A DNA stretch of 64,000 bases, taken from Impatiens glandulifera. Lineage: Eukaryota; Streptophyta; Magnoliopsida; Ericales; Balsaminaceae. The stretch is from assembly GCF_907164915.1 (NCBI RefSeq), contig NC_061867.1:22181202-22245201 (forward strand). Reading direction: 5' to 3'. Each line of letters starts with the position of its first letter. Position 1 is the first letter of the stretch. Both the position numbers and the translations under genes were made by a program. The notes under the pieces are model-generated. The model was not told the origin of the DNA and did no database searches. It saw nothing but the letters and a program-made list of their open reading frames with translations. Positions 1 through 12,029 of the stretch are shown piece by piece.

Positions 1-1234
1 GTTTTTTCAAAACTAAAACTAAGTATCTAAAATTATAAACTGAAAATACATTTTATATTTTTATTATATAAGTTATTTAAATGATGAGATAAAAATACAG
101 TATTAACATGTGAGAAATATGTGAAATTGGCTTGAGATTAAGTTTCTTTTCCATTACATCTATCATTCCTATCATGATCTTACTATAGCAATTCACACTC
201 AGACGAGTAACAACATAAAAATAAATACTATAATAATAGAGTTTTAAGTTCAATTAAAAGATCTCCATCGACACCTATGAACTTCGAGTGGTCGTCCTTG
301 TCTCGGGTTTTTCCGAATAGGCTTGATTGTATTTCAAGCCTTTAGTGGTCGTTCTTCCCATGATGGTCACTTTCGGATTGAAAAGAAAATAACATTCAAG
401 GTGTTAAAGTTAATTTAGTTAAACTTTAATTCTAACATGCAACTCAATAAATAAACTCAAATAGATAAATAATTGAGCTTATTCAAATATAAAGATAAAA
501 TTACTACCATCAATGATAAACTGAATGCGACTTTTATCCAATAAATTAAAGTTCATTTCCTTCTCGAGCTACCATTTACTATTTTTATCTAATATTAAGT
601 TCATGTTTCAGCACGGTAGATCCGAGAACGGAAGTTAAGAAAGGCTGGCATATAAAATCGAGAATAAATCATGGTTTAATTGCATTTAAAATTGTGCTCA
701 ATTATTTTTGAAAATTGATTGTTGGGCTTTAACTATTAGTTGGGCCTCATTTTTCAAAAGCTTTGCCTAATCCTAAAATGAGAGTGAGTTGACTTCAATA
801 CCGATGGCAGGCTTTGTAAGATTGTCGAAAAACAAAACAAAATTCCGCACATACTTTTGTTACGGCGCCGTTCACATTCACGTCGACATAATCGCCGGAA
901 AGTTCTCAGGTACGTAGTCAGGTGGATTGTACCCTTTTCCCTGAAAGCACAAGCGAACTGATCCCTTGTCCCGCCGGCATCTTTCCTATCCTCTCTCACT
1001 CTGGCAGTGACTGGGATTCTGGGTAGGTAGGAGAAGAGAAACGCCATTGACAGACAAGAAAGATCTTCAATTGGCGGTGATTGAAAGAGAAAAGGGCATT
1101 CTTCCACAGTCTTTGGTATAATTTAGTGTAAAGTTTTTGCTTTATTATCATTCCGCACCAAAATTGAAACCCTAATTAAATCATGTAAAGTTGATTTGAT
1201 TTGGTGTGTTATATTGCTTAATGTAGAAGGGAAG
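1..1234. other. Intergenic region and probable promoter/5'UTR of the gene at 1235
   Basis: AT-rich DNA with no coding exon that I can support. The 300 bases before position 1235 are less AT-rich and contain the CT-rich and GA-rich patches usual for a plant 5' leader. I see no clear TATA box, so no transcription start is assigned. Confidence 0.4.
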
Positions 1235-3483
1235 ATGGGGACGAGGGAGGTTTATGAAGAGAAGTTGAGATCAGGCAACCTCCACCATGATCCTACAATG
1301 AATCCTGGCCTCGGATCACCTCGATGCCCTCGCTGCCTGTCTCTCATAAACTCCAATCCTGTACTCTTTCCCTCCTCTCTGTCTCTTTGAATAGTTAACT
1401 GTATCTGGTCTGTTCTTCATCACTTATAGCTTCTTCGCAAATGTAAACAGGAAAAAAACGAATGGACCATCACTCCTGTGTTGCACGATGCCACTGCATT
1501 TGTATGTTAAATTTGCTCCCAGTCTTTCAATGTAGAGTTATGAATAGAGATATTCTTCTTGTTTTGTCTTTGATTTGGAGAACTGACATATATGATATCA
1601 GTCATTGAACTATCCGGCCTTGGAATTAAGACAGTATCTTAGGATTTTCTCCATCCATTTGAATTAAATTACTTCATTTTTGTTTTTATTAATCTTACTA
1701 TGCACTAGAAATGTCTAGAGATATCGAATTGATATGGCTGTTGGGTCGTAGAGTTACAAAATTATTTAGCTTGATGATATTCTCATAGTTCTGAGGAGTA
1801 CACATGGATTTGAGACTGCAAAATCTTTGTCACTAAGATATTTCTAAATTGTATTATTTATAAACAAGTTTCTTGTTTATTAAAGTGTAAAATTACCCTT
1901 ACAAAGTAATTTTATTATTGATGGATTGGAGATAAATGAAAAATAAATTATACGTGATGTGAAGTGAAGTTTCATCTCAATGAAAATCATGTATGCACTC
2001 CAAATGGGAGTTAGTAACTGTTTCTAACCAAAAAGTCTCTCTTAGATGACAAATTAGGAAGTTCATCTGTGTACTGTAATTCTGAAAAGTGTCTAGAAGG
2101 TGGAAGTTGTATTGTTCTCTGTTTGTATGTCTGAAGGATGCAGATGATAATGGCAAAATCTGAAATGCATATGAACTCTCACTAAATCTACATTCCAATC
2201 TTCTTATAGAATTGGAGTAACCGCGAAGACTAAAGAGAAGTCTTGTATTAATCACATGTTTCCTTCCTCTTTGGACCCTGACACTATTTTGTTAACCTTT
2301 TCATTTTTGTCCTAATTTCACTATGGAACATGAAGAAATATTATCATTGCATTGCTTTGTATAATGTGCAATATCATTCAGTTTTTATTTCTCATTTTTT
2401 CTCCTCTTGGTTTAATAACTTAGTAGGCTGGTACTGGAATTGGTGGATTGCTCAGTTCGGTTAATGGTTTCAATACTGGGTTCCCCTACGTTCAGAAACA
2501 TGTAAAAGGACCAAAGTGGCTTCCATTTCTTGTTGGAGTATGCCACTAATCCACTTCCTATCATATTCTTTTGTTGTTAATACCTACCTATGTTATGAGT
2601 TATTAGACTTATGGCTCAATCTTATTCCCTTTTAGCTTACATCATCTAAACTTAGCTTTATTCCCTTACTATCCATCTTTTTTTTGGGCAGCTCCCACCA
2701 TTGCTAATGTTTTCAGCTGCAAGTGCTGCATTTGGAGGTATAGTATTTCCTCAGTTTGAGTAAATATGCTTGCATTCATAGATGATATTGCTAATCCATC
2801 TAATGGCATCAATATCAACTAGTATGCCATGATGTTTAGGATATCATGATTTTGAAAGTGAACTTCTAGATTATAATTATGTTTGAACAAGATAAATAAA
2901 TGATTCAAATGAAACCTAAATTAGCTACAAAATTTGATGAACTGAAATCTTTATGATGATACTCTTACTACTTTATTTTACAAGTGTTATACAAGAATCT
3001 ATTGGGGTCTGAAACTAAAAAAAAAAGGATTATTCTACCGGTCCAAACACATTATAAGTGTAGTTTGTAGTTTAATCCTAGTCTTTGACACATATAATGT
3101 AACATAGTTGTATTGGATTGAAGACTTTCTACACAGTAGCAATCTCTTTTAAAGAGAGAGTCCTTAAACTGTCGATGCATCTTATTACTTCAGCATATTT
3201 GGTTTAAATCTCGGGTATGATGGGTTAATTTAGATTTAAAATCAATTTAATGAATACTTTAGGAAAAACGTAAACATTTTCTTAACTTGTAGTAATTGAT
3301 GATCATGTGTTGTGATTTGTAGGATATGCACTTCCTTGGTTTTCTCAATTGACTGTAACATCGTATTATGGTGCTTCGAGTGCCTCTCAATATGCGATCT
3401 CCTTACTCACAAGACGGGTCGAAGAGGCTCACTCTTCTTCCCATATCCAACTGATGAATGATTCAAAACCTGTAACTTCATAA
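1235..3483 (+). CDS. Conserved small plant protein of unknown function, probable membrane protein (164 aa, 5 exons)
   Basis: Five exons join in one frame with GT..AG introns: 1235-1360, 1451-1501, 2427-2537, 2692-2737 and 3323-3483 (stop TAA 3481-3483). The product begins MGTREVYEEKLRSGN. It has a CPRC (CxxC) pair near residues 30-33, which could bind a metal or form a disulfide. A glycine-rich stretch (AGTGIGGLLSS) follows, and a hydrophobic segment (LPFLVGLPPLLMFSAASA) near residues 91-110 suggests membrane association. The last part is a soluble serine-rich tail. The even exon phases and clean sites indicate a functional gene. I recognise the type as a plant-wide conserved protein but cannot name a function. 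Nearby genes give no functional clue. The start was chosen because it opens the conserved-looking exon; an upstream in-frame ATG at 1196 would add 13 unlikely residues. Confidence 0.82.
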
Positions 3484-6400
3484 CAATCTGTACAAGTGTT
3501 TTTATATCAACGAATTAAAAGGTTGAGTATATTGATAGGGATTCTATTATGAATAATATTCTTTTGAAGAATGAATGCTCCATATATACACTTAGTCTTT
3601 CTTGTTCTTCACCTCTCATTATTAAGACAGTTTTTTAGATTGTATTTTGACACCACACTTTGTGTGAATTTTCATTCGTTTGATTTATGACAATTCTTAT
3701 TAAATATTATTGGTATTTCAGAATTTTATGCTTAATGCTGTATTTGGATAAACTAATTATATTGTATTTGTATAAGTTTTATTTATTTATTTATTATTTT
3801 AATATATAAATTTAACATTCCTTCAATTTAAAACATTTTAAATAGGAATAGATTCATGAGTGATTTAAGAATCTTTCCTGATATTTGAACAATCTACTAG
3901 AAATTCTTGTTTGTTTTTTATTTACTGTAACATTTTTGTCAAATTAAATTAAATAATTTTTTATAAATTTGTTGATAAAATATTTTCTCTTTGATTTTGT
4001 AAAGTAAAAAAATAAAAAAAAAATCACAAATTATTTCAAAAACAATATACAGCAAGAAAAGAAGATAGGTTGGTTGTTTTTGTTTTCTATAATTTTTGAA
4101 GAACAAAATTTTGTTTCTAAGTTTGTATTTGGTTGAATATAATAAATTATTCAGAACCAAAAAAACTTTTTCTGAGATTAGAAAATTATTCAAAAATAAG
4201 GCAATTCAAACATTGAGAAGAACTATTCTAACTTATCACGTGAACTGGTATCCCAAAATTACTAGGTTCATCTCAAACCTTGGTCATTTCAGTTGAAAAC
4301 TTATTTAACAGTAGATAATATTATACAAAAATAAAAAAGAGAAACCGCAAGTATTTAATTTTTATTTGTAATTTTTTCTTGCATGTATATTAAATTAATT
4401 TATTCACAATATGCATGCTTTGTCATTATTTGATGATAATCATCCTAAAAATAAGACTTATTATCTTGTTAGTAAGAACTAACATCACTGTTACTTAATA
4501 ATAAATCATCATAATAAAAAAAAGATGTCAATGAAATTCATCATATTAACTATTATACTTTTTTAACTGAAATTAATTATTGAAATTCTAAAATTTCACA
4601 CTTAATGATTAAAAAAATAAAGGTGTTATTCAGCAATAACTTATAAAAAAATTTGAAAATTAATAAATGTTTAGAAATATGAAAATAACACATAATGTAT
4701 ATTCTCGATTATTACACTTTAACACTTGATTTGAATATTTATATGGGTTTTTCTACATATTTAAATCGATATAATTTAAAATATCATACCCAAACAATTT
4801 AGTCAAATCATAAATTTAAAGATATACACACATAGTCGTCTTGGGTTGTTATCACTAAAAGTGCCAAATGAAATGAAGGACACTTTGCTATCTCCACTGT
4901 GCCTTACTTGTATTTATGTTGTGTCTATTTTCTGAAAAATTGGTTTAAATATTTTATATTGTAGTATTTTTGTACAAGAGTTTATTTTATTTAAAATAAC
5001 TATAGTAGCAATTTTTGACTATTTTTTTTTCTAAAACATTAAAATAATATTTTTTAGATATCCCAAATAATAAATTTACATTTATAAAGTTAATATATTT
5101 GAAAAAATATTTAATCATTAAAATTTAATTATTAGATATTAGAGAATTATTACATAAATAATAAAAATGTTATATCACTATTATTATTATTATTAACAAT
5201 AATAATAAATAAGAAAATTATAAATTATAAATGTAGTAATAAGAGAAAATAATAATGTATAGTGCCTAATTGGTGCATCAGTTGTGCTTACTAATGTTAC
5301 TCAATGAGCAAATTCCAAAAATAAAGTTTATATATCTTATTACACCAAATAATTATTAATTATTCGTATATGATATACATAACTAATAAAGTGAGAAAAA
5401 AAGTAAAGTAAGAAGTCTTTCTCTATATATCTCTGTATAGACACTCATTTAAAAAAAGAAAAAGAAAAAAAAACCTAAGTAAGAATTTTACCATCTAGTT
5501 TCAACTTCTTCCCTCTGTCTCTGATGCTTTTGAAAACAAATAAAAAAATTGAATTTTATTTTTTTTATATAAATTTATTTAAAATATTTTATTATAAAAA
5601 ATAAAAATACAACATTTATAGCACGATCTTTCATAATAATGGCACATCATTTAAATCATATATATTTATATAAAAAAATAACACATTTATTCTCTTATAA
5701 AACTATTTACTAAATTAAATCTAATCTGAATCTTTGATTGTCAAATATACCTTCTGAATTTGTTTTTAACTGTTTACCGATGCTTAAGTTTTACAATTAT
5801 TAAACTTTTAAAATTAATTTTCTTTTAGATATTTCTTAAAATAAATATTTATTGATGCAGTGTATGGTATTCTGTGTATATTTTTTCTTTTTAATCATTG
5901 TTGGTCTTCCTTAAAAAGTTTTAAATAAATGGAAAACACATGTATTGTTTTTATTTAATTTTTTAAAATACATTGGCAACTGTACAAGTCAATGTTTTCA
6001 ATGCAATGCAGGTTAGTTATAATGTTTGATAAATTAAAAAACAAAATGAACATATTTTATCAAATAAAAATGTTTCCAAATTATATTAAGTTAATAAAAT
6101 ATTTTGACATATTTTATAAATAAACTTTATAATCTAAGATTTAAATATATCAAATGTAAAGACTTAATTGATGAATAATTTGTGCATAAATATTTTAATT
6201 ATTAAAAAATTATATTTTTAACCTTTATTATTTATTTTTTTACAAACATAAAATTGTATTATAATATTATTAAAAATGATTTTATTCAGAATAATAATGA
6301 TATGGTATGTAACTTTACTTAATATAAAATTTAAATAAAATTTAAATAAAATTTAAATAAAATTTAATAAAATTAAATTATAATTAATCATATTAAATAA

Positions 6401-7009
6401 ACATATTTAGTTAAAATTATTAAGTTTTGATTTTATTTTCAAATTATTATTAACATAAATTATATATGAGATAAACTACTTAAAACTATTTAATTCACTT
6501 ATTTATATTATATATCATTTTTCTTAAATAAAATTGAAATTTAGTAATTTCTAACTATTCAAACTATTAATTAGATATATGCATGAATCATTTACAAATA
6601 TTACATAAAATTCCTGTATAGATATATAATATATTAACTATTTGTATACATTACACAATTAAATAAAAAATAGTCTATATTTTTAATTTTGAAAAATAAA
6701 TATGTGCTCGTTGGCAAACACTACACTTGAAAGAGAGAATTAAATGTCTAAAAAAATGACAAAAACTTACCAAAGATATGGAACAAATAACAAATGAAAG
6801 GAAATCTCTTATATGAGTTGATTTTAGTATGCATAATAAGAAATATATATAAAACCTTCTTCATTCATTTTTTTTACAAACTAGTCATTCCACTTGTAAA
6901 TATAATAATGATATATCTCTCTTTAAGTTGTAGGGAATTTGGTTTATAAGCCCATCAACAAATGACATCAATTTAAAAAAAAATAAAATATTAAAAAATA
7001 AAAATTATG
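3484..7009. other. AT-rich intergenic spacer
   Basis: No exon, RNA gene or complete transposon is supported. A short tandem repeat of about 11-12 bases (core TTTAAATAAAAT) lies at about 6326-6372. Short ORFs here are chance openings in AT-rich DNA. Position 3484 onward should hold the 3'UTR of the preceding gene. Confidence 0.4.
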
Positions 7010-9030
7010 ATATTATTTTAACAAAATTTTAGACCTTATTAAGTTACTTAAGTACAAAGATATATATTGGGTTATTCAAATCATTTCAATAATCTTGCTT
7101 ATTACAAATTTGATTTTTTTTTTATATATAAAAGACTCCAGATAATAATATATAATGATAAAATAATTTTTTGTAAAGTAAATACTTAAAATATTTAATA
7201 TTTTGTTTAGTGAATTAAATGATATGATTAGGTTGAGATATTTTAATAATCTTATCATATCAAGGACTAATATTAAAATTAAGATGATTAAAAACAATTT
7301 TTAGAACTTTATATTATTTATTTACATTAAAACCTATACACATAAATCTGTAAATATGTATATTAGTTAGTCTTGCCTATAAGAAAAAAATGAAATAATA
7401 CTTCTATTTTAGAGTAATTCTACCGTCTTTTTTTTTTGCATGAAATACATAAAATTCGAATAAAGAAGAGAACCTTGTCAAGTGACGAATCTCGGATTCA
7501 ATTTCTATTGCTCTTGCTGCTTCAAGCATCTCACTATTAAACTTTTTACATCCCTGCAATTAATGTTTTATTCATTTCAAAACCTAGAAAAAATCAGCAC
7601 CAATAATTGATCAGCCCATTTTGGCGAAATACACTAGTTCAGGCTTTCAGCTGCCTACACGGACGAATGCATAGCTGAGATGGGCTTAAGCCCACCTTGA
7701 TTTTGATTTTTTTTTATATTATATATTATATTATATTATATAATAAAAAACTTAATTTCACCTCTATAACTTCATTTATTTGCAATATAATAGGTGAATT
7801 CTCTCTTAATTATATTTTTTTCGACTATTTTTATAAATAATTATTCTCAAATTTATTGCATTGATTTCTTAATCTCTAATTATTTTTATTTTTATTTTAA
7901 ATATTTTTTTTAGTTCTTAAAGAGTTATGTAGATTTGATTAGATGTACAACAATGTCAACCTATCATTTTAGCATCACTCAATATTTTTTGATTAAAAAA
8001 TTTATTCGACTCATTTAATAGTGATAATATTTGCAAGTTTGCAACTAAGTTTATACTGAAAATTTCATAGATGAAAACATCATTATTTTGAAGTATGAAT
8101 TGATACATTATAAAGTTGATGGTATTGCAAAATTTGAAAGTTTTACACTTGTTGAGTTGTGTCAACAATTGATCAAGAATGGATCAAAAACTTATGTTAC
8201 GTTGATTAATCTTGTTTTAACATTACTTATTTCTATAACCACTACTTACAGACATTTTCAACAGTGTAGAAAGTGAAGACGTAACTTCTTAATAAAATAG
8301 ATAATTATTTTTTTATGACTGTTTGACACTCTATATTGAACGAGATTTAACTAAATATATAAAAATAGATTTTATCATAGATTATACTTACTTTTAAAAT
8401 ATACGAGTTCAACTTATTTAAACATTATAATATACGTCTTTGTAAATGTATATATATAATTTTTATTTAAAATTTAAACCCACCCTAACTCTATATCCGA
8501 GATCCGTCCCTGGGTGCCTATGATAGAATGGTCAAGTAACGAAAGCTTTGACTTACTTTCTATCTGTCGCCTGCCTCAGGAAAGGGATTCACAGCTTAAA
8601 ATTCTCTCCTTTATAGCCAGCCTAAGCAAAAGGAAGAATGTGTAAGAAGAAACCAAGACTGTCAACATCCAATATTAGAGCAAGATCCACCTGAACAATT
8701 AATTGCAAGCAAACAATTATACCTAGCTTTTATTATCACTTTATCATTCGTCTATATAGTATGTTGGTTGTTTAATCAATCATTAAAGAATAATAAAATC
8801 ATATTTCTCATTACAATTCCTAATCAAATCAATAAAAGCTTACTGTAATGGATGTCACTTGGTGTACAATGAGCTTTGTCTCGTCTTCGTGATCTTTATT
8901 CACTTGGGAGTGTGAATCCAAAAGACATATAGAGTTTAGTTCTTGGAGAATAACATGTAGCCCCATTGAAAACACTTTTATTAGTGTTTCTATATCTAGA
9001 TTCAAATACAAAATGTTTGAAGACTAAACT
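7010..9030 (-). pseudogene. Duplicated, broken 3' part of the PNPOx-like/DUF2470 gene
   Basis: This segment is a diverged copy of about 32200-33420, the last four exons and 3' flank of the gene at 36254-32648. Recognisable pieces on the minus strand are the copy of exon 9 (about 8911-8847, NKDHEDETKLIVH core), exon 10 (about 8692-8655), exon 11 (about 8634-8570) and exon 12 (about 7557-7500). It is broken in several ways. The exon 9 acceptor AG and the conserved His-Met are changed, the intron between exons 10 and 11 is largely lost, exon 11 has an Arg-to-stop change (CGA to TGA), exon 12 has a one-base deletion, and a hAT remnant (7658-8514) sits between exons 11 and 12. The 5' two thirds of the gene are absent. 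This is a partial segmental duplication and not a processed copy, since intron sequence is kept. Confidence 0.85.
7658..8514 (+). mobile_element. Degenerate hAT-superfamily transposon remnant inserted in the gene fragment
   Basis: The 857-bp segment interrupts the PNPOx-like fragment and is absent from the intact paralogous site near 32815. It is flanked by TGCCTA on both sides (7652-7657 and 8515-8520), the core of a likely 8-bp duplication that is CCGCCTAT in the paralog. The right end, read on the minus strand, begins CCCAGGGACGGAT, resembling the CAGGGGCGGA ends of plant hAT elements. Coding remnants on the plus strand (about 8088-8340) resemble the hAT C-terminal dimerisation region (LINLVLTLLISITTTYRHFQ against the family pattern of L-rich helix then TxERxFS). 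Stops and frameshifts make it non-functional. It is internally deleted relative to full hAT elements. Confidence 0.7.
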
Positions 9031-9130
9031 TAGTAGACTCGTTTGATGACTAAACTTATGTTTTCTCTATCAAATAATTGGGTAGTAAATTATTTTTTTC
9101 GGTTTATATTAAGGAATAATTGAGCCAATA

Positions 9131-9684
9131 AGGTCTGGTATGCGGGATGCAAAATTGGGAGTTAGAAAACAGGAAGATGATGATTTTATACTGCTGAAGA
9201 AAATATCCAAAGGAAAAAAACTTGACGTGGAGTTAGAGGAGACAGAGGAGATTGCTAAGAAACGAGAGGTATGCTTTTTGCAGTTTGTATGTGTGCATAC
9301 CCGATAATTGGAGCTTGATGCTTGCTTCTTCTTTTTTACAAAACCAACATTTATTAGCAGAAAGTCAGCACATATTTCTTTTATATGTGTGTCTTTTTGA
9401 GGGGAATTGGTATCATCAAGTTTGGAAGGTCTTGAGAATTTCGTGCAGTTTTATTACCTGGTTGCTTGCGTCTACTGCCAAGGTCCAAGAATCTGTAAAA
9501 CAAGCTAGCCAAAAAGGGAGGAAATTGTTTTTCCTTGTTACTTCTGTTGGGACTCTTGTCATTGTTGTTTCCTAATTAGGCAGTTTCTTATGTTGGTCAG
9601 ATTTCAAACAGTAGCTCGACAAAGAAGAGGCAAAGATTCCAATAGCTTCAGTTTTCGGGAATGATAGTGACGAAGAACAGTGAA
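9131..9684 (+). pseudogene. Frameshifted fragment of an unidentified nuclear-type gene
   Basis: Three exon-like pieces read on the plus strand. The first, about 9131-9268, is highly charged (RKQEDDDFILLKKISKGKK ending in KKRE) before a GT. The second, about 9475-9560, reads AKVQESVKQASQKG then FLVTSVGT. The third, about 9580-9684, reads SYVGQISNSSSTKKR and, after a one-base shift, IASVFGNDSDEEQ before a TGA. The acidic C-terminus and charged segments suggest a nuclear or splicing-related protein, but I do not recognise the family. The missing 5' part and the frameshift near 9635 argue for a pseudogene. It lies just downstream of the duplicated PNPOx-like fragment. Confidence 0.5.
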
Positions 9685-10401
9685 ATAGTTTGTTGGGTTG
9701 AACCAGAATTTATTTAAGTTTGTAAACTATTATTGTCTTTATGTCTCTCTTTTGCATCATCTTAAGCAAACACTATGCCAATTACAGTTTATTTATGGAG
9801 TTTTTACAGTCAGATTGTTGAGTGAAAATTACAGTTTATTTGTGGAGTTTTACAGTCAGTTTCTATCCAATGTTATTATTTTTTTGCTAAACCCATTATG
9901 TTATTAAGACCGCAGGCTGAAAATACCTGTTTGAAGTACTTTATGAATATGAAAACCGAAATCAGATGATAATTGACAAATCGTTGTCTGGTTTCATTTT
10001 ACGAGTACAAATTTATAAGCATTTTTCATCATAAAACATGCACAATCTCTTAAAGTGATAGCTAAAATATCCTCTATAAAAGATAGAGATTTTTCTTTTT
10101 CATGTCAATCCTTGCGGCTTTTGCTTTGTCCTGTAAGAATTGTTGACATTATATATGTTGGTATTAGATATAAACCTTTAAACCATCTGCTTTATTTATT
10201 CTCCATTTTCTTGAGTAGATGTTTTACATAGTTGAATAGCATGTTTGGTATGGCCCAAAATTGAAAGCACTCACATACATCAACATTCATAAAGATGTTA
10301 TGCGTATCACAAGAATTGAAAGGGTATATGATTCTAATCTCAGTTGTGAATCAAAAAACAAAATTGACAAGTTTTTAAAAGCAAAGAGTCCCCCGACTTT
10401 A

Positions 10402-11637
10402 TCAGACAATAGCATTGGCAGCACTTGCAATTTTGGGCCATAAATCAGCACATTCCTTCCCAATTGGACCAGTAATGGCAGAACCTGGTTTTTACCATCA
10501 AACAAATAATGGTGAGTGAATGAATGAGGCCTAAAGATGATATAGTAATTTAACACATTTTGAGACATTTTTTACCTTCATTTCTCCCTAGGATTCACTA
10601 TCACACCAGCATTATCTGCATAGTAACAACATATTTATCAACCAAGATATTTACATATTACAATCAACAAATTTCATATATATAAAAAATTGTGTTGTGA
10701 TTGTTCAAAATGGAGAAGACCAAGAAGTAGGTAAGACTTTGAACGCAAATGTTCTAAATACATCATTCATCATACCATAAACTCTATTCATTATCCCTAG
10801 TACTCTTTCTTAATATCTTAGTGGGTATATACCAATACCTAAATCCCCTTGAAAACCAATGATAAAGAAAAACTATTTCTAAATCCTCAACATTGAGAGT
10901 TTGTCATACAAAAGTGAATTGCATGAAGAAGGGGGTTAAAGGCATTGTGATGATGAAGTGAGACATGACAATCATCAAAAAGTCAAATTGTACACTAACT
11001 AAATGTCACTTTGATTGTCAAAAACAGATATCTGATTATGATAAGCTTTGTTTGGTTAAATTGTTTACTTGTGGAAATGGGCATGTTTTTTAAATTGTTG
11101 ATTTGCCCTAGTTGTAATCAAATAAAGGATTGTATCAATCAGATCGTGAAAAGAGTGGGTTCTTCAGTCTAACTGTTCTAGTAAAGAATAACAAAGAATG
11201 GTTAAACAAGTACAAGTATAACACAAAACAAAATCAGAATCTACTAAATCACCTTCAAAATACATGAACACTCCATCCTTTCAGCGCCAGGGCTTGCGTT
11301 GTCTAACAATGACAGCAGGCATGACCTTCTTTCTCAAATTAGGTTTCCCTTTCTTCACTGTCGCCATAACCATATCTCCACACAAGCAGACGACAATCGA
11401 TTCAAATGACCCTTGATCCCATTCACTGAATATGATGTAGAGATTCTTCGCGCTGGTATTGTCGGCACAGTTGACCGTAGCCACCACAGGAAGACCCAGT
11501 GACATGCGGAACTTGTTTCCCGCCGATCCTCCGCGACCTGAAACACGTTGTTTTTCACATTGAATTACTATCAAGTATCAAACATGTAGTTAACATATAA
11601 TTGTATAGAAGATGAAAACCTAACCTTGCTTCGACAT
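10402..11637 (-). pseudogene. RPL23: Intron-bearing pseudogene of 60S ribosomal protein L23 (uL14)
   Basis: All four exons of a plant RPL23 gene are present on the minus strand in order: 11637-11625 (MSKQ), 11537-11253, 10615-10576 and 10484-10402 (ending GKECADLWPKIASAANAI, stop at 10402-10404). Intron borders are kept. Exon 2 reads [18 protein letters not shown] and [13 protein letters not shown], typical of uL14. The frame is broken by a one-base insertion after the LYII motif, a one-base deletion restoring it at GDMV, an Arg-to-stop change after RKPWR, and two small deletions in exon 3. A functional uL14 is about 140 residues and sits on the large subunit near the GTPase factor site; this copy cannot make it. 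Retained introns show a DNA-level duplicate and not a retrocopy. Confidence 0.9.
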
Positions 11638-11659
11638 TTGGCAGCTTCAGAATACAAGA

Positions 11660-11720
11660 ACAATGTGAAATTAGGGTTTTAGAGTATTATATGAGAACCC
11701 TAAATTTAGGGTTCGTGGCC
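11660..11720 (-). promoter_or_regulatory. Telobox-bearing promoter relic of the RPL23 pseudogene
   Basis: Three telobox-type motifs (TTAGGGTTT or complement AACCCTAAA) occur at about 11671-11679, 11696-11704 and 11704-11713, immediately upstream of the first RPL23 exon. Teloboxes are typical of plant ribosomal-protein promoters. Their presence supports duplication of the gene together with its promoter. Confidence 0.6.
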
Positions 11721-11739
11721 GGAGAATATTTACCAAATA

Positions 11740-11840
11740 CGAGAAATAACAAAGGCGAGAAATACTAATGCGAGAAATACATTTCTCGTAATTAAAACAC
11801 CAAATGCGAGAAATATCAAATGCGAGAAATACATTTCTCG
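11740..11840. repeat. Cluster of CGAGAAAT repeats with two identical palindromes
   Basis: CGAGAAAT occurs five times (about 11740, 11756, 11771, 11806, 11823). At 11771-11788 and 11823-11840 it forms a perfect palindrome CGAGAAATacATTTCTCG with a 2-base centre. The two palindromes are 52 bases apart and share flanking TAATT. It may be a small tandem array or paired protein-binding sites. Confidence 0.7.
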
Positions 11841-11859
11841 TAATTGAGCGGTAAAACAG

Positions 11860-11989
11860 GCGCGCAAAAAGGTATTACAGACTTTTCATAGGGCAAAAAG
11901 GCCCTTTTTACCAATTTTATCAACCGTGGGCCTTTTTTGGAATTAAACATTTTATCAGGGCCATTTCATCAATTTCTCTAGAAAATTTG

Positions 11990-12029
<40 letters not shown>

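Noticed and set aside
754..1107. 117-codon minus-strand ORF upstream of the first gene
   Set aside because: Low-complexity Arg/Ser composition, no recognisable motif, and it overlaps the probable promoter and leader of the plus-strand gene.
10287..10568. 93-codon minus-strand ORF
   Set aside because: It is a wrong-frame reading through RPL23 exon 4 and its intron; the true frame reads GKECADLWPK.
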